This document shows, piece by piece, positions 12,229 to 24,785 of a DNA stretch of 64,000 nucleotides (position 1 is its first letter; every line of letters starts with the position of its first letter). Origin of the DNA: Leucaena leucocephala (taxonomy: Eukaryota > Streptophyta > Magnoliopsida > Fabales > Fabaceae). The notes under the pieces were generated by a model. The model saw only the letters and a list, made by a program, of their open reading frames with translations, was not told the origin of the DNA and did not search any database. A program made the translations under genes and the position numbers. The stretch spans positions 27,898,962-27,962,961 of the forward strand of contig CM073522.1 in assembly GCA_037074615.1 (NCBI GenBank), written 5' to 3'.

Positions 12229-12987
12229 TTGAAATAAATAATAAATTTTACAACTAACAATTATTTAAGAAATAAACAGTATCTATCAACTCTAAATAAA
12301 CAATTGAAATAAATAATAAATAATATCAAATAATAATTTAAGAAATACACTAAATAAACAAAATAAAAAATAACTTCATAAATAATTGAGAACTAAATTT
12401 TTATTCTTACTTGAAAGTGCGAAGTACTATCTAGATCTGGATCCAAATTTGACTTATGCAGAGAATTTGGCAGAATTTTACTTCACAACTCGCCAAAAGT
12501 GGTAAAATGAGGCCAGCGGGGGTATATAAAGGCTGCACATTTCTAGCGGTTGTCTTCATAACTGTTATAAATTTCTATCACTGTCCCCTCCACCACCCCT
12601 ACTCCTGTCATAAGTTAGGACTTCTCGAGAAACCAATACGTTTCTAGCAGTTTTTCAAGTAAAAATAAATTTCTAATAGTTTCCTAATCGCTAAAAAATA
12701 CGGCGACCTTCCGCATTCTCTAGTAGTTTCTCTAACCAAAGTGCTAGAAACTAACTATTGGAAATAGAGTGCTAACTTCGTGTCATATTTCAACAATACT
12801 TGTTGCGGTTATTTTCTAAATGTTGGAACTAAACCACTAGAAAGTTGTGGGGCACACACTCATTCTAGTCAAAATAGTTAAAAAAAATTCGGTTTGTTGT
12901 ATAACCTTTAGAAATTTTATTTTTCTAACGATTTATTTTAACCGCTAGAAATAAACAGTTACTAATTTCTATTTTTTTGTAGTTGAA

Positions 12988-13452
12988 TCCTTTTGTTCAA
13001 AATCAATGGGGCATTTTGATTTTATTTTAAAATTAAATTTTACACTCTTCCAATGCACAAGCTGTTGTATAATCACTAGTAACAATTATAGCAATCAGTA
13101 AATAGTTGTTTTTAGCACTTTCATTCTTATCAAGTCTCTAGAAGAAATTTTTTATTCTAAATAAGGGTTATTAGTTTTTATTTTTTAATTTTATCTTTAT
13201 TTAATTATTGTTGAAAAGAGAAATAGAATAAAAAGGTGAGAATGATTTAGACAGAGAGAGTTTTAATAAGGACAAAGTTAAAAATTTTAACAATTTAAAA
13301 TATATTTAATAAATTAACTATTATTCTTTAATATAAGAATTATTCTTAAAAGGATTTTATAATTAAGAGGGAAGTAGCGCATATTAATAGGAGTACCTTC
13401 TGAGATGCGGAGGGTGAAACACAAATCCTTTCCAACTAAGTTTGCTTTTTTT
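12988..13452. other. Intergenic stretch, nothing recognised
   Basis: AT-rich spacer between the CACTA and foldback elements. No ORF, RNA gene or repeat was identified. Confidence 0.5.
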
Positions 13453-14584
13453 GGGATTAAGGTGTAAAAATATTCATACGTTTCTTTTTTTAAAGTACAT
13501 CTAACTCCACAGGTTCTTTAGTGACGTAAAAAATACCTATGAACATTCAAAATAAGAGTAAAAATTTTAGTACCATTAAATATAATATAACACTATTATT
13601 TTTTATTTTGGAACCTGAGTTATTGTTATGAAAGCATCAAAATCCCTCAGTTTAAAAAACTAAAAAGTGTAAAGGTATATAAATACCCATCATGAACTTT
13701 TTTTCAAAATACATAAAATACATATGATCTTTGGAAGTACAAAAGTACCCATAAACGTGAAAATAAATTAATTCTTCTAGTTTTGACAAAACAAAAAACT
13801 CTATTACATTTCAATATATTATTATGGTTAATATATACATTTAGTCCTCATTTTAATTTAGTCCTTTAAGTTTATAAATTATATTTTTAAGCCCTTAACA
13901 TTAATGGAAAATGCTAGTTCAATGGATTTAAATTGAAACTCTACAATTAAATATTGACAAAATATGATATAACATCTTTAGATAGATGGGTTGTTGATGT
14001 TAAAGATGAGATGACATCTTTATATATTTTAATATGTCAATATTTAATTTTAGAGTCACAATTTAAGTTCATCGAGTCCATATTTTTCATTAATGAGACT
14101 AATAATATTAACATTAAGGGATTGAACAGTCACTTTATAAATTTAAAGGATTAAACTAAAACTTGATATAAATTTAGATGACTAAATATATATATTAATT
14201 ATAAAATTATTATCTTTATAATAGTGTAGTAAATTTAATAGAGTTTTCTATTTTGGCAAAACTAAAAGAATTAATTTATTTACACTTTTTGATGAGTAAT
14301 TTTGCACATCTAAAAAGTATATAGTGTTTGCCACACATTGGATAAAAATTCATAAGTACTTTCCCACATTTTTTACTATAGTTTTTTGAGTTAAGAGTAT
14401 GTTGATACTTTCATAACAATAATGCAATCTCCACCACAAAAAATAATGGTGTTAGAATGTATTTAACGGTCATAATATTTTTATTCCTATTTTGAATGGT
14501 TATGGGTATTTTTATGCTTCCGTAAAACTTATAGTGTTATGTGCATTTTTTTAAAAAGTGCATAGGTATTCTAACACTTAACCC
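13453..14584. mobile_element. Foldback element with very long inverted arms
   Basis: The left arm (about 13453-13990) is complementary to the right arm (about 14010-14584) along most of its length. For example 'acctatgaacattcaaaataagagtaaaa' near 13537 pairs with the complement of text near 14490-14560, and 'tttagtcc' phrases near 13850 pair with text near 14150-14180. The ends are GGGATTAAGGTGT and its imperfect complement. T runs flank both sides, so a target duplication cannot be judged. The transcript would fold into a hairpin of more than 500 bp per arm. No transposase ORF. Confidence 0.6.
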
Positions 14585-15549
14585 TTTTTTTCCTTAAAAG
14601 AAAAAAACCAGCTTACCCCAAACTCAATTATTTAAAATGTAATTATTTTATTATTATAGAATACACATTAGCCATTAGTTAACTTGCTAACCAATAATTG
14701 AGGAGTATATAATAAAAAAATTTAACGTATAAAATAATAACATATTTATACTACTTATTTATCATTAGATATTTTGTCAGTGGATGTTTTGGTAATTAAA
14801 TCTCTTTTTATAGGATTTCATGATAATTCTCTTTAATTTATTTGTTCCACTTAATCCGAGTAAGTTATGTCAATAGCTTTGCTAATAAACGTCCTTTCTA
14901 TACTACAATTTGACTTTTAATACTGAAAATCTGAATAAAATCTTTAAATTTGTTCAATCTTTAATTTTATTATTATCACCGATATGGACTTCAAGCTTTA
15001 TTAGTTTTAAAAAAATAAGTTATTAGTCAAATTTCAAGGAAAATCATAATTTGAATTAATTTAATTATTTAATTAATAGGTCAACTTTTAGATAATAATT
15101 TCATATATATATTTTTTATGATACTGATATTATATAATATTTAATGCGGGATTATGGTCCAAACTTTTAAAATTAAGCAATGCACGCCTAATAAAATTTG
15201 AAATATAAGATATCTTCCTATCAAGATTTTTATGTTATTTTATAATTATTAGTTAAATTATTAATTTTTAATTTTTATTCATCAATTTAAAAAAAATTAA
15301 TACTTAAAACTTGACATTAGTCATCAGAATTTCTCTACCTTTTTTTTAACTAAAGAATCTATTTACAGTTAAAAGTGAGTGTGGAGTAAATAATGTGTAT
15401 CACTTTAACTGAAAAATAATGAGAAATGAATTAGATTATAAATATAATTATATAACACTTAGAAGACCTTTTAATGGTGACTTAAGATATCAATTAATTT
15501 ATTATTATGTGATTCTTTAAAATTATGAATAAATGTACATATATTATAT

Positions 15550-15970
15550 ATTAAAAATTCTAATTAAATCCAGCTAAAATACCAAAATTTAAATTTAAGC
15601 CTAAAGTTTTAACAAATCCATAATCAGTCCAAGAGATCATATGAGAGATTTCTATATATTGTTAAAAAGACTAAAATGTCCCTCTATAGCTAAAAAGGAA
15701 AATTGAAGATCGGTATAGACCTGATTTTTTTTAATAAATGTTTAGAAGTTAAATTTTTGTTTTATTGTAAAAATAAATAAGAATTTTGAATTTAATTGGC
15801 AAACAATCAAAATTTTGTTTGATTTTAATTTTGGTTTTGATAAGGCTGGCTATCCTTTTAATAATTTTTGTTTTGTTTTTTCTATTTTTTGCTATTTTTG
15901 ATTTGTTAAAAGTGTAGCACTAATTTAAATTTTGGTATTTTAGCTTAATTCAATTGGGATTTCCCCTAGT
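15550..15970. mobile_element. MITE with inverted ends
   Basis: 'agctaaaataccaaaattta' near 15572 is matched by its inverted complement near 15930-15955, followed outward by attaaatcc/ggattt-like text on both sides. The element is about 420 bp, AT-rich and non-coding. Target duplication not determined. Confidence 0.5.
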
Positions 15971-16885
15971 ATATATTCAATCCCAGTCATATTATATAAT
16001 TAAGAATTTAATACAATATGTGAATCTTAAAATTTGATTTATATTGTACAATTATTGTAAATTAATTTATATTTAATAAATTTATTTTTTTGATAAACTT
16101 AATAAATTTATATTGAAATTCAGAAGTATTGAAGTTCATCTCTAACGATTAACGACAACATAAATAAAATCGAACCACACTTCGTATTCTTAATGTTTAA
16201 TTGTGAATTAATTTATTTGGAAGAATTATTGAAATGATCGATGAACACTAGAAATGATTTATGAAAGATTCAATATCAAGAGATGGGTTTCTTTCTAGGT
16301 GAGTGAGACGCACTAGAAAGAAAGAAATGTATTTAGTGTTTCTATGTAAACGTTCATGAATCACAAAGTTCATAAATTTAAAGACACTTCTCTTTATAAA
16401 TGCTATTTTTTTGTCTTTTTGTCAAACTCTTGACCCCGTGAGTTAACTCACCGAATTTATTATATTTTTAATTTATAAAATTATGTCGATTTTACTTAAA
16501 TTTATATACTTACAAATTTCGTTAAGAATTTACTCATTTACTCACCGGGCTTGCTATTTTTATATTTTTAATTTATAAAATTATGTCAACTTACCTCTTA
16601 ACTCAAAATTAATTCATATGCTTAATGAGGTATAATCCAAATTAAATATGACCTGGTCAAAGTTATAATACATGCTATTTTTTCTTTAGCAGATATCTTC
16701 TGATTTTCGTCCATTTAATAATTTTAGTTCTAAATGCTAATAAAATAGAAATTGAATAATAATTAAATAAAAAAAGGACCCACTATTAGATAAATAAAAA
16801 AATCCAAAGTATTAGGTGATGAGTTGAATGTAGATGAAAGAGCTAATTCCTTATTATAACAGGTTTGAATCTTTGTTTGAAAAAG

Positions 16886-16901
16886 TATCTATCTATCTAT
16901 C

Positions 16902-16942
<41 letters not shown>
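16886..16942. repeat. TATC and TA microsatellite
   Basis: A short run of tatc units passes into an uninterrupted TA dinucleotide run of about 35 bases. Confidence 0.9.
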
Positions 16943-16945
<3 letters not shown>

Positions 16946-17222
16946 CTAAACTATTTAAAAGAAAACATTTTAGGGTTTCAAATAAGGAGGGCCTGCTGAA
17001 ACTTTTTGACCCGACGGACATTCCTCTCAACATTCTCTTTTTAAGAATTTAAGAAAGCAGTAAAGTAGTCTACATTATAAAAAAGAAATAAACGAAAATA
17101 TAAAGAAACCATGCGAAATCTTAAAGACATTTCTAAAGCACGTTTGACTAACATATCACTTTTAGTAGAGATCATTTCCCTTCTCACTTGTTGAATATTC
17201 CTCTACACAATCTAGATCTTAA

Positions 17223-17790
17223 GGGTGTGCATGAGTAGAGTTGAGTTAGGTAGTCCCCCTATTTAGTATCCTGCCCAAAAAAAGTATAGACTACATTTTA
17301 TATCCCGATGTCCAACCCTACCTGGTAAAAGCTATAACTATTTTAGATTAGATATTGGCGGGCTAGGCATAGGCGGGCTTGCATGTCCAAGTTATGATGC
17401 TCTGCTCATATTGTAAAAAAAATCTATAATTATAAACTTCTAAAATAATAATATATCTATATGTCTTCAAGAGTTAAATAATATTCATAATCCACTTAGA
17501 ATAAGGTAACAAAAAGATAGTAATTAAAGTCTTGAAATCCATTGTATATAAAAAAAGTTTTAAAATATAAGTAGTTTACAATTATAACTTTGTATCAATC
17601 TCTTTAAAGTTGACAAGAATGAAACATTTAAAAAAAATGACGGTTAACAAAGTTTAAAAAAAAATCAATCTAATTATAAATTTTGAAAAATGCAATTACC
17701 TACTTGACTATTCATATGTGTAAAATTACCCTTTAGTCACCAATAGCCATCATATTCTACCCTCCAAGTATAGCATCTATGGGGAAAGTA
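17223..17790 (-). mobile_element. Decayed hAT-like copy, same family as 41148-41942
   Basis: The start 'aagggtgtgcatgagtag' and the following 'ggcgggctaggcataggcgggc' match, in inverted order, the right end of the element at 41148-41942. The AT-rich interior and the segment 'accctttagtcacc' near 17730 match the complement of text at about 41380-41400. The GC-rich left block is missing and the palindrome is degraded. Confidence 0.55.
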
Positions 17791-17799
17791 AAAAAATAA

Positions 17800-20700
17800 A
17801 AGAATAATAGCATTACATACTATAAAGTAATATATAATAGAATTTATGAGTTTTAAAATAAAATATTACTTGCAAACTGAATGATATTTTCTATTTCATT
17901 AAAATTATCGAACTCTTAAAATTTGTCAGCTAAATTATTGATAGATTAGCCAACTTGTAGCCAATTTTGGCTATAAATCAGTGCTTATGAAATCCTAAGA
18001 ATGCTATTAAGAAGTAATGACTTAAATTCAGTTAATTTTAAACCATCAGGGCATGAGATTTGTGTCCTTCGTTCTTTTTAGATTTATGTTTCACATTTCA
18101 ATCGGCAATTTCATTGATATGATTGCTAATTTCACAGACCTTGTGTGTATTCATATTTATAAGCAAGAATAATTAAAACTTTTAATTATGCCATGGTTTC
18201 TTATTATTTTAAAAATTACAGTAACTATATATATAAGTACTTAGATTTAATAATATTAAGTGTATAATCTTATGTCATATAATAATATTAATGAAAAAGT
18301 TCTTTATAAATTCGGAAATTCAAGATTCAAAACGTTACACATGATTAATTTACACCAAATGAAAAATTAATTTTAAATTTGAATATATCCTAAATTACAA
18401 TTAATCAAGATTAAACCGATTTTAAATAGTCTAATATATTATCTCCTAATTTTGTCATTAGTATTTTAGGTATCATTTAATCATTAACGGTATATTAAAA
18501 TTTATTATTTTTTTTGTACAAAAATTTTTAGAAATAAGTTGGGCTCACCCACAATCTAAGGGTAGGACGAAATTTCTCTTCTTCCTACGCGATACCAATG
18601 TCAGGCAGGGCGAGCCGTCTATTATCTTCAAGCATAAATTTAGGCACCTAGGAGCTATGATACTTCCCAAAGTATTATGACTAGAATCACAATAAAATAA
18701 TACTCTCCAAAGATCGCTTGAGGGCGGTTTGCCATTATTTATTTTTATTAGGTGGTTTAATCCTTTATCTTAGAGCCCAAATTCATTATATTTATACTCG
18801 ATAAAAATCCCCTCATCTATATAATCTAATTTAAATATCCTAAAATTATCTATTAGCCTTTTTTAATAATCCATTTTCAATCTGATTGTTTTTAATAATC
18901 TAATATTCTCTGGCCATTATCCTACATTATCTTCATTAATAATATCCTTTTACCCTTTAATCATTTAAGAAAAAAATCAATTTCTCAATATCCTTCGTTA
19001 TCTTTTACCATAATAATATAAAATAATAATAAGGATCATACTTATATCAATTTTTTTAGATCTATTTTGTTAATTTTTTCAATCATATTTAACCATGTGT
19101 ACTATTTTCTTCATTTGTATTTAAATTAAATTAAGATATTAAAGGCAATAGGACACATAGCAAAATAAGATTGGAGAAGTTGATCAAATAGATATAAGAA
19201 ATTTGATATAAGTTTTCTTCTAATAATAATTTACAATGACATTAATTAATCACAACATAAGAGTTATTCAATCTAATTGGGAGAGGTCTAATTAATTTTT
19301 ATCCCTAATTTATCGAGAAAGATTAAACTTTTGTCGATGGAATATATACTTTTTGGGTCTTATCTATGAAAAAAATAGAATTATTCAAACTGCCACCATG
19401 GGGCTGGTACATCAACATACACAGAGGAGAGGACTATGGAAAACCATAAGGACGACGTGATTTTTCCTTTTAATTTTTTTTTGTAAATAATTATTTAAAT
19501 TTAGAATATATACTTACCTTTTTTTTTTAATTTAGGTTAGGAGGGTTGGAATTTTTAATCTCTTGCCACATCTCACACATGTCATACTTAATATGACAAT
19601 ATATTGTACCAAGAAAAATATGACAATATAGATTTATTTCCATAAAAATGACATGGCAGAATTAGTCTGTGTTATCAAGATAAAAAAAATTATAATTAAC
19701 TTAATTTGAAAGCAAGTAGAGGATTTTTTTTCCCACTATAGAAAGTGATAAACGTTACCTTAAATTGTTTTATATTTTTTTCTTGATATGCGTGCTGTAA
19801 CTCATAGACTATTGATTGAACAATTTTGGAAGGTATCCCTCACAATAATTACCTTAACTGCAATTTTTCATATTTGAAGTATAAATAATTCATAATGCAA
19901 TAAAGTTCATTGAACTTTTGCAAAACAAAAAAAATTAAAAAATAATCTTTTAATCAAAAAAATTGAGGAAAATCCCAATTAAAAAATTTTATTAGTAAGA
20001 ATAACTTAATAATTTTTTTTTATATATAGTCTCTAGTTATATGTATAAAGAAAATCTTATAGTTAACATTAAATCCTTTTCGAGAAATCTTTGATGCAAA
20101 GAGATTACTCACTGCCTCCCGCAGTAAATATTTAAACTTACCTAAAAAAAATTTATACATATAAAATAATGATACTCTATAAATTTTGTACACACATATC
20201 ACTGATTTATATTCTTATCAATAACTTTTAACAATAGATTTTTCTTAAATTTTTTTCTATTTTTATCGTTGTTGTTATTATTATTATGGTAGCATATTAT
20301 CATCTTTATCCCACATGGCATTAAAAATACAAATTTTTATAGGATTGAATTACATATAATAATTTAAAATATTTTTTTAGTAGCACTAAATATTTTAAAT
20401 TAATTTATAATTTTTTTAATAATTTTTTGCAGCATTTTAAAACTTTTCAGTAATATTTAGTATTCTAAATTTAAAGTGCTCATTGTTGCTAAAAGAATTA
20501 CTTTTAGGGTAAAAGTGTAACAAAAATATTTTAGAATATTATATATTAAAAAAATATGTTAAAAAGTTAGATTAACACAAATTAATTTAGGACATTGGGA
20601 TGCTAAATGCATCTTAACTTTCTCTTTTTCCAACGTCATAACCCATTTTTATATGGTAATAGGTAAAGTCAAAACATAATTTCTCCAATTATCTATTTGA
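17800..20700. other. Intergenic stretch upstream of the bZIP gene
   Basis: AT-rich, with no supported gene. A retroposon-like R1 copy lies at 18510-18725. The patch at about 19390-19460 is less AT-rich but has no frame. Confidence 0.4.
18510..18725 (-). mobile_element. Retroposon/SINE-like tail, family R1
   Basis: A T run followed by 'acaaaaatttttagaa', 'gttgggctcaccca' and 'atctaagggtaggacgaa'. It aligns with the copies at 2950, 30580 and 34415. The poly(A) end points to the - strand. Confidence 0.4.
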
Positions 20701-20712
20701 GTTATTTCTTGT

Positions 20713-20720
20713 ATATAAAA
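20713..20720 (+). promoter_or_regulatory. TATA box of the bZIP gene
   Basis: tatataaaa lies about 135 bp upstream of the ATG at 20849. A CT-rich leader (cttccttcttcttcttcc) lies between. Confidence 0.6.
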
Positions 20721-20848
20721 AGCCTTTCATTTTGGTCGTGAAGCCACTTATCCCAAGTTCCCAAGTTAATTATTGAAAGCTTCCTTCTTCTTCTTCCTCA
20801 CCACCTGACCTTCACCAGACAAGAAGGAAATTTAACAGAAGAAAGCCT

Positions 20849-23811
20849 ATGGATCCCTTCATGATGTCGTCGTCCACCACAGCACCACCAGTGCCGACGG
20901 TGGAAATGGGACAAGGGTCGGGGACTCCCCAGCTTGGGTCCAACCACCATGGGGCCCACTCCGACAGTAACGCCGGAATTACCAGCTACGACGACCTGGC
21001 TAGGTTCGACCCTTTCGACATCAACTTCATAGGCAGCCCTGATCTGCCGCCGCTACCTGAGGTGGTAATTGATCCCATGGCTTTTCCGGTGGAGGAACTG
21101 AGCTACCTGAACTCCGGGTCCAGCATACCAGTGGGCTCCCTTGAGGACACTGATTTACTGGACTACTGCCTTTCAGACTGCGGAGGCTTCTCTGCAGCCG
21201 CCGCAGCCGAGAACCTTGGCGTGAATAAAGATGTTGTTCCGGCGGTGAGCCCGGTGGTGCATCAGGCGCAGCAGGGCGTTTGCATGGATGGTTCAGTGAC
21301 CAATGCGTCAACAGACGCTGATGACCTGTCATCTATGGCGAATAATAATAATGAAGTGGTGAAGAAAGGCATGCCTCCTGAGAAGGTCGCCGAACTAGCT
21401 GCGGTAGATCCCAGGCGAGCTAAGAGGTTCATAAAAGATTCTTCACTTTTTCTCTGCTACATCATGCATCTTCATACTTCACTGCCTTTTTTTTCTATAT
21501 ATTAACATGTTTAATTTCATGATCGTGATGTGAGAAACTAAATTTTTTGTTTTGTTTGAATCTCTTTCGAAAATCTAGTGTTGTTCTTCAAAAATGCTGA
21601 CTCCTTATATTGCAAATCTGTCAAATACTAAGGAGAGAGACAAGTTTTCTGTTCGTTGGAAGTTGGAAGAAAGTTCATGTTCATCTGCAAATTGGATCTG
21701 AGCCAAATGCTACAATTAGCTGGACTTTGTGGATTTTGTTGACAAGTTTGCCCTTTAATTTTTCTAATATATATGCTGTAATTAATTGTATGTGTGCATT
21801 TCTTTTGCCTGATTATGATTGCTTGGAAAGTAAAGTGAAGTTCTCTTTGAAATCTACTACTTTTGCCAATGTGTTCTCTAGGAGCTAGCTAGTGGCTGAA
21901 GATTAACTTCTGAGGCGCACACACACACATATATATGGAATAAAAAGAATGAGTTGCATTATTCGTTCCTTCGCGGCTTGTGTGAATAGTGTGATTTGCT
22001 ATAATTAAATTGGATTATCAGGAATAGAGTGTTTTGTGTTGTATAGGATTATTGCCAATAGGGAATCTGCTGCTCGTTCAAAGGAGAGGAGGATTCAATA
22101 CACAACGGACCTGGAGAATAAGGTCAAAAAACTTCAGGCAGAATCAACTGAGATCTCTATCAAGCTTGCAAAACTGGAGGTCTGTGTAATTTCCCCCTCC
22201 ATCTGCTTATAATATTTGATCAAATATCGCTTCCCATATCTGTATAATGGAGGTTATATAAATAACAAGGGCTTTTAACTTTAAATGTTGAAAACAGTTT
22301 TCAAGTCATTATATTGTGTTGGGGAGAGGGGGGCGGAGATGGGGCTTTAATTTTCTCTCCAAGTTTTCTTTAAACAGCTTGTGATTTCAAGATTTATCAG
22401 ATGAGGGTGTTTTGACGTTTGTTAACTTATATAAGTTTTGTTGTTCAGAAATATTTTTACCCTTTTTATCTATATATATATATATGTAAGCGGTTTTAAA
22501 TGATTTCCATGAAATAATTGATGAACACACTGAAAATGGACAAAGGAAGGCATTAAAATGTAGTTATTATTGTGAAACTAACAAAGAGCACGCACAAAGA
22601 TAACTGCGATATAAAGAAGATTGAGATGGAAAATTTAAATGAAATTTGATGAGATTCTTTAGTTAAAATCATTTCTTTCAGTTTTCTGTAGCTAAAATCA
22701 GTTTGCGATCACTACTGTCTTTGGAGAAAATAGGCTGTGAAAGGCAAAAGTTTTTGTCAGTTTTAAATGTCTAGACATGTTATTAATATCTAATTTAGTG
22801 ATTATATTCTCCATTGAAATTCAATTGTATAATAATAAGGACTTATATAACAATACTTTACAAGTTATGGATAGCGTTTCCCTTGTGATGCTATAAATAG
22901 GATTAGTACGGATGGTAAGAGCTACCTTTAGTGCAACGGTAAGATTATTGTCATGTGACATGGAGGTCATATATTTAAATTTTAGAAACAACATTTTTGT
23001 TTGAGAGAGTAAAATTGTGTACATCTATAACTTCCCAGATTCCATGTGGTAGAAACCTCGTGTATTGGGCCACCCTTTAACTTATTATATTTAGTCGATG
23101 TACAATTGAATATGTCACATATAGAATAGTGGACAACATCGAACATATTCGTTAACATGAGCAAAATGATTGTGCCCTTAAGAAGTTAGTTGGTCATGTT
23201 ATATATTGCATTATCTTATTCATTACCTTGTGTCATTCTATTTTTGCTTCTACTTCCCATCTAATGCAGGAGGAAAGTTCGGACGCAAAAGCTGTTAAGA
23301 AGGAGATCTCACGTGACATAGAGTCTATGGATGAAAGAGCAAAGCTTGTAGAAAGTATGGATTGTTTCATATTTGCTAAGTTTTAAGATTCTTATTAGGA
23401 ATAGACCATTTACTGAACTGTTCTATATTTTTCTTCCAAAATTCTTCAAGTTATATATTATAGGGAAAAGAATATAATTAATTAATTACTAGAAGTTTGA
23501 TAACTTCTTCACGATGGATTCATAAATTTAGTTTGTGAAGATTCTTAACATGAATACACTAATTTTTTTTTTTTCATTTGCATGCAGAACTGAACGAAGC
23601 TTTAAAGGACAAGCTGAGGCGGCTTGAGGAAAAATATAAACAAAAAGTTGCATTTAAGCACCACAATTTTAGAGAGTTAGTCTCTCAATTTTCTTTCCGG
23701 TTAGCACAGGATCAGGTGGCTCTTCTTCATCAATTGCGATCAGATCAGCCCAACAACGTCGTGCAGTGGGATTCAGAAGACTCGAGAGTTCCGACTCACA
23801 AAATTAGCTGA
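20849..23811 (+). CDS. Group-I (VIP1-like) bZIP transcription factor
   Basis: Four exons, 20849-21426, 22047-22179, 23270-23354 and 23588-23811, join in phase to 339 codons plus TGA. Residues 1-185 are acidic and rich in Pro and Ser (PFDINFIGSPDLPPLP). The basic region is at about 186-208 (DPRRAKRIIANRESAARSK). N197 is followed seven residues later by K205, the N-x7-K form seen in group-I bZIPs in place of the usual N-x7-R. The first zipper Leu, L215, is exactly ten residues on, with L222, I229 and L236. A long C-terminal coiled coil follows. Intron 1 splits the Arg codon in the basic region. Group-I proteins act in the nucleus in osmosensory, vascular and growth regulation; that role is inferred. 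Relative to typical members (NRQSAARSKERKARY) this one reads NRESAARSKERRIQY, so it is divergent. Confidence 0.88.
22925..23085 (+). mobile_element. Au-like SINE in bZIP intron 2
   Basis: The stretch follows the Au SINE layout: 'gtgcaacggtaag', then 'gtcatgtgacatggaggtca', a degraded box B, 'ttagaaacaac', 'tgtgtacatctat', and near the end 'tgtattgggccaccctt'. It is in the same orientation as the host gene. The promoter boxes are degraded and the flanking duplication is unclear, so it is an old copy. Confidence 0.65.
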
Positions 23812-24785
23812 TTACAAAAGGAAGTACAAGATTTGCAATCGTGGATATTTATCATCAAAAGCTTATTATGATTGTTGAACCTTGGGATGACTTGTATTTC
23901 GCTTAAGAGATTAATCGCCCTCTTAATTAATCATGTTATTTTCATTATGTCTGTTATGATTTTGTGGGGTAGATTTTATGGTTTAGCATGATGTCAAGGG
24001 CAGGCTAGAATATGACTTATTGATGTTTTATAAATGAAACTATTTTACTGCATAATTAATTAAGCTTCTTCTAGATATCTCAGTTTTTAAGAAATTTTAA
24101 TATTCGAGTATTATCAGGTTCAATTGTAAGTAGATCTTTTAAAGATATTTTTTACATTCAAACGGATTTAAACTTGAGACCTCGTGTTTAAGCAGACAAA
24201 ACCCCTTGATATTACTTCATTTCTTGTTAAGAAAGCAAGATATCCTCAAGGCATATGATTTCTTTTGGTAATGCAGACAACGAAGTAACTCCTAACCTGC
24301 ATGCTTTTTTAAATTTTAGTGTGTCTGTGTATATACGAACATTTGCACAAAACGAGTTCAGATAAGTACGTAGAACTAACTAAAGTGAAACTTTGTACCT
24401 ATTATCATATTCATAAATGCTAAAATGCTGAAATGTTAGCTGAAAATGCTTTGTACGTAGAACTAACTAAAGTGAAACTTTGTACGTAGAACAAAACTTT
24501 CTACGCTCCAAACGTTAGCTGAAATGCTGAAACTTCATTAATTAATTAGGAAACATACAGATTTCAAGAGATCTCTACAAGGCCAAAGGATATCTATCTT
24601 TGCTTTAATTAATTAAGAAAAAAACACTCATAATTAAAATGCACTAGCAGAATAGGAATTCACTAATGAAAATAACACATAGTAATAGAAGTCCACTCTA
24701 TTTGGTATACAAGTAGAACCTCAAATTAATTAAAGAGAGTTAAATAATTAGCTCATCAAGTAATTAACCCTAATTAATTAAGGAA
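23812..24785. other. bZIP 3' flank and intergenic spacer
   Basis: Probable bZIP 3' UTR followed by AT-rich DNA. A short direct duplication of 'acgtagaactaactaaag' occurs at about 24368 and 24455, with 'gttagctgaaa' repeats beside it. No gene seen. Confidence 0.5.

Larger units (their letters stand above)
7558..12984 (-). mobile_element. Decayed CACTA (En/Spm-type) transposon, 5.4 kb
   Basis: The left end reads CACGACAAAAAAATA and the right end, on the complement, AACTACAAAAAAATA, matching at 13 of 15 positions. Both are flanked by the 3-bp direct repeat GAA (7555-7557 and 12985-12987). Subterminal repeats of the unit 'accgctagaaat', in both orientations, occur several times at 7640-8760 and 12540-12960, as CACTA elements have. 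Degraded coding sequence lies on the - strand at about 10438-12228. The terminal C-to-A and T-to-G changes and the many stops indicate an old, inactive copy. A solo LTR appears to be nested at 8880-10354. Confidence 0.7.

Noticed and set aside
21427..21505. Continuation of the bZIP frame past the basic region to a stop at 21505
   Set aside because: The frame leaves the bZIP pattern exactly at AG|gttcat; joining to 22047 restores AKRIIANRES in phase, so this is intron read-through.
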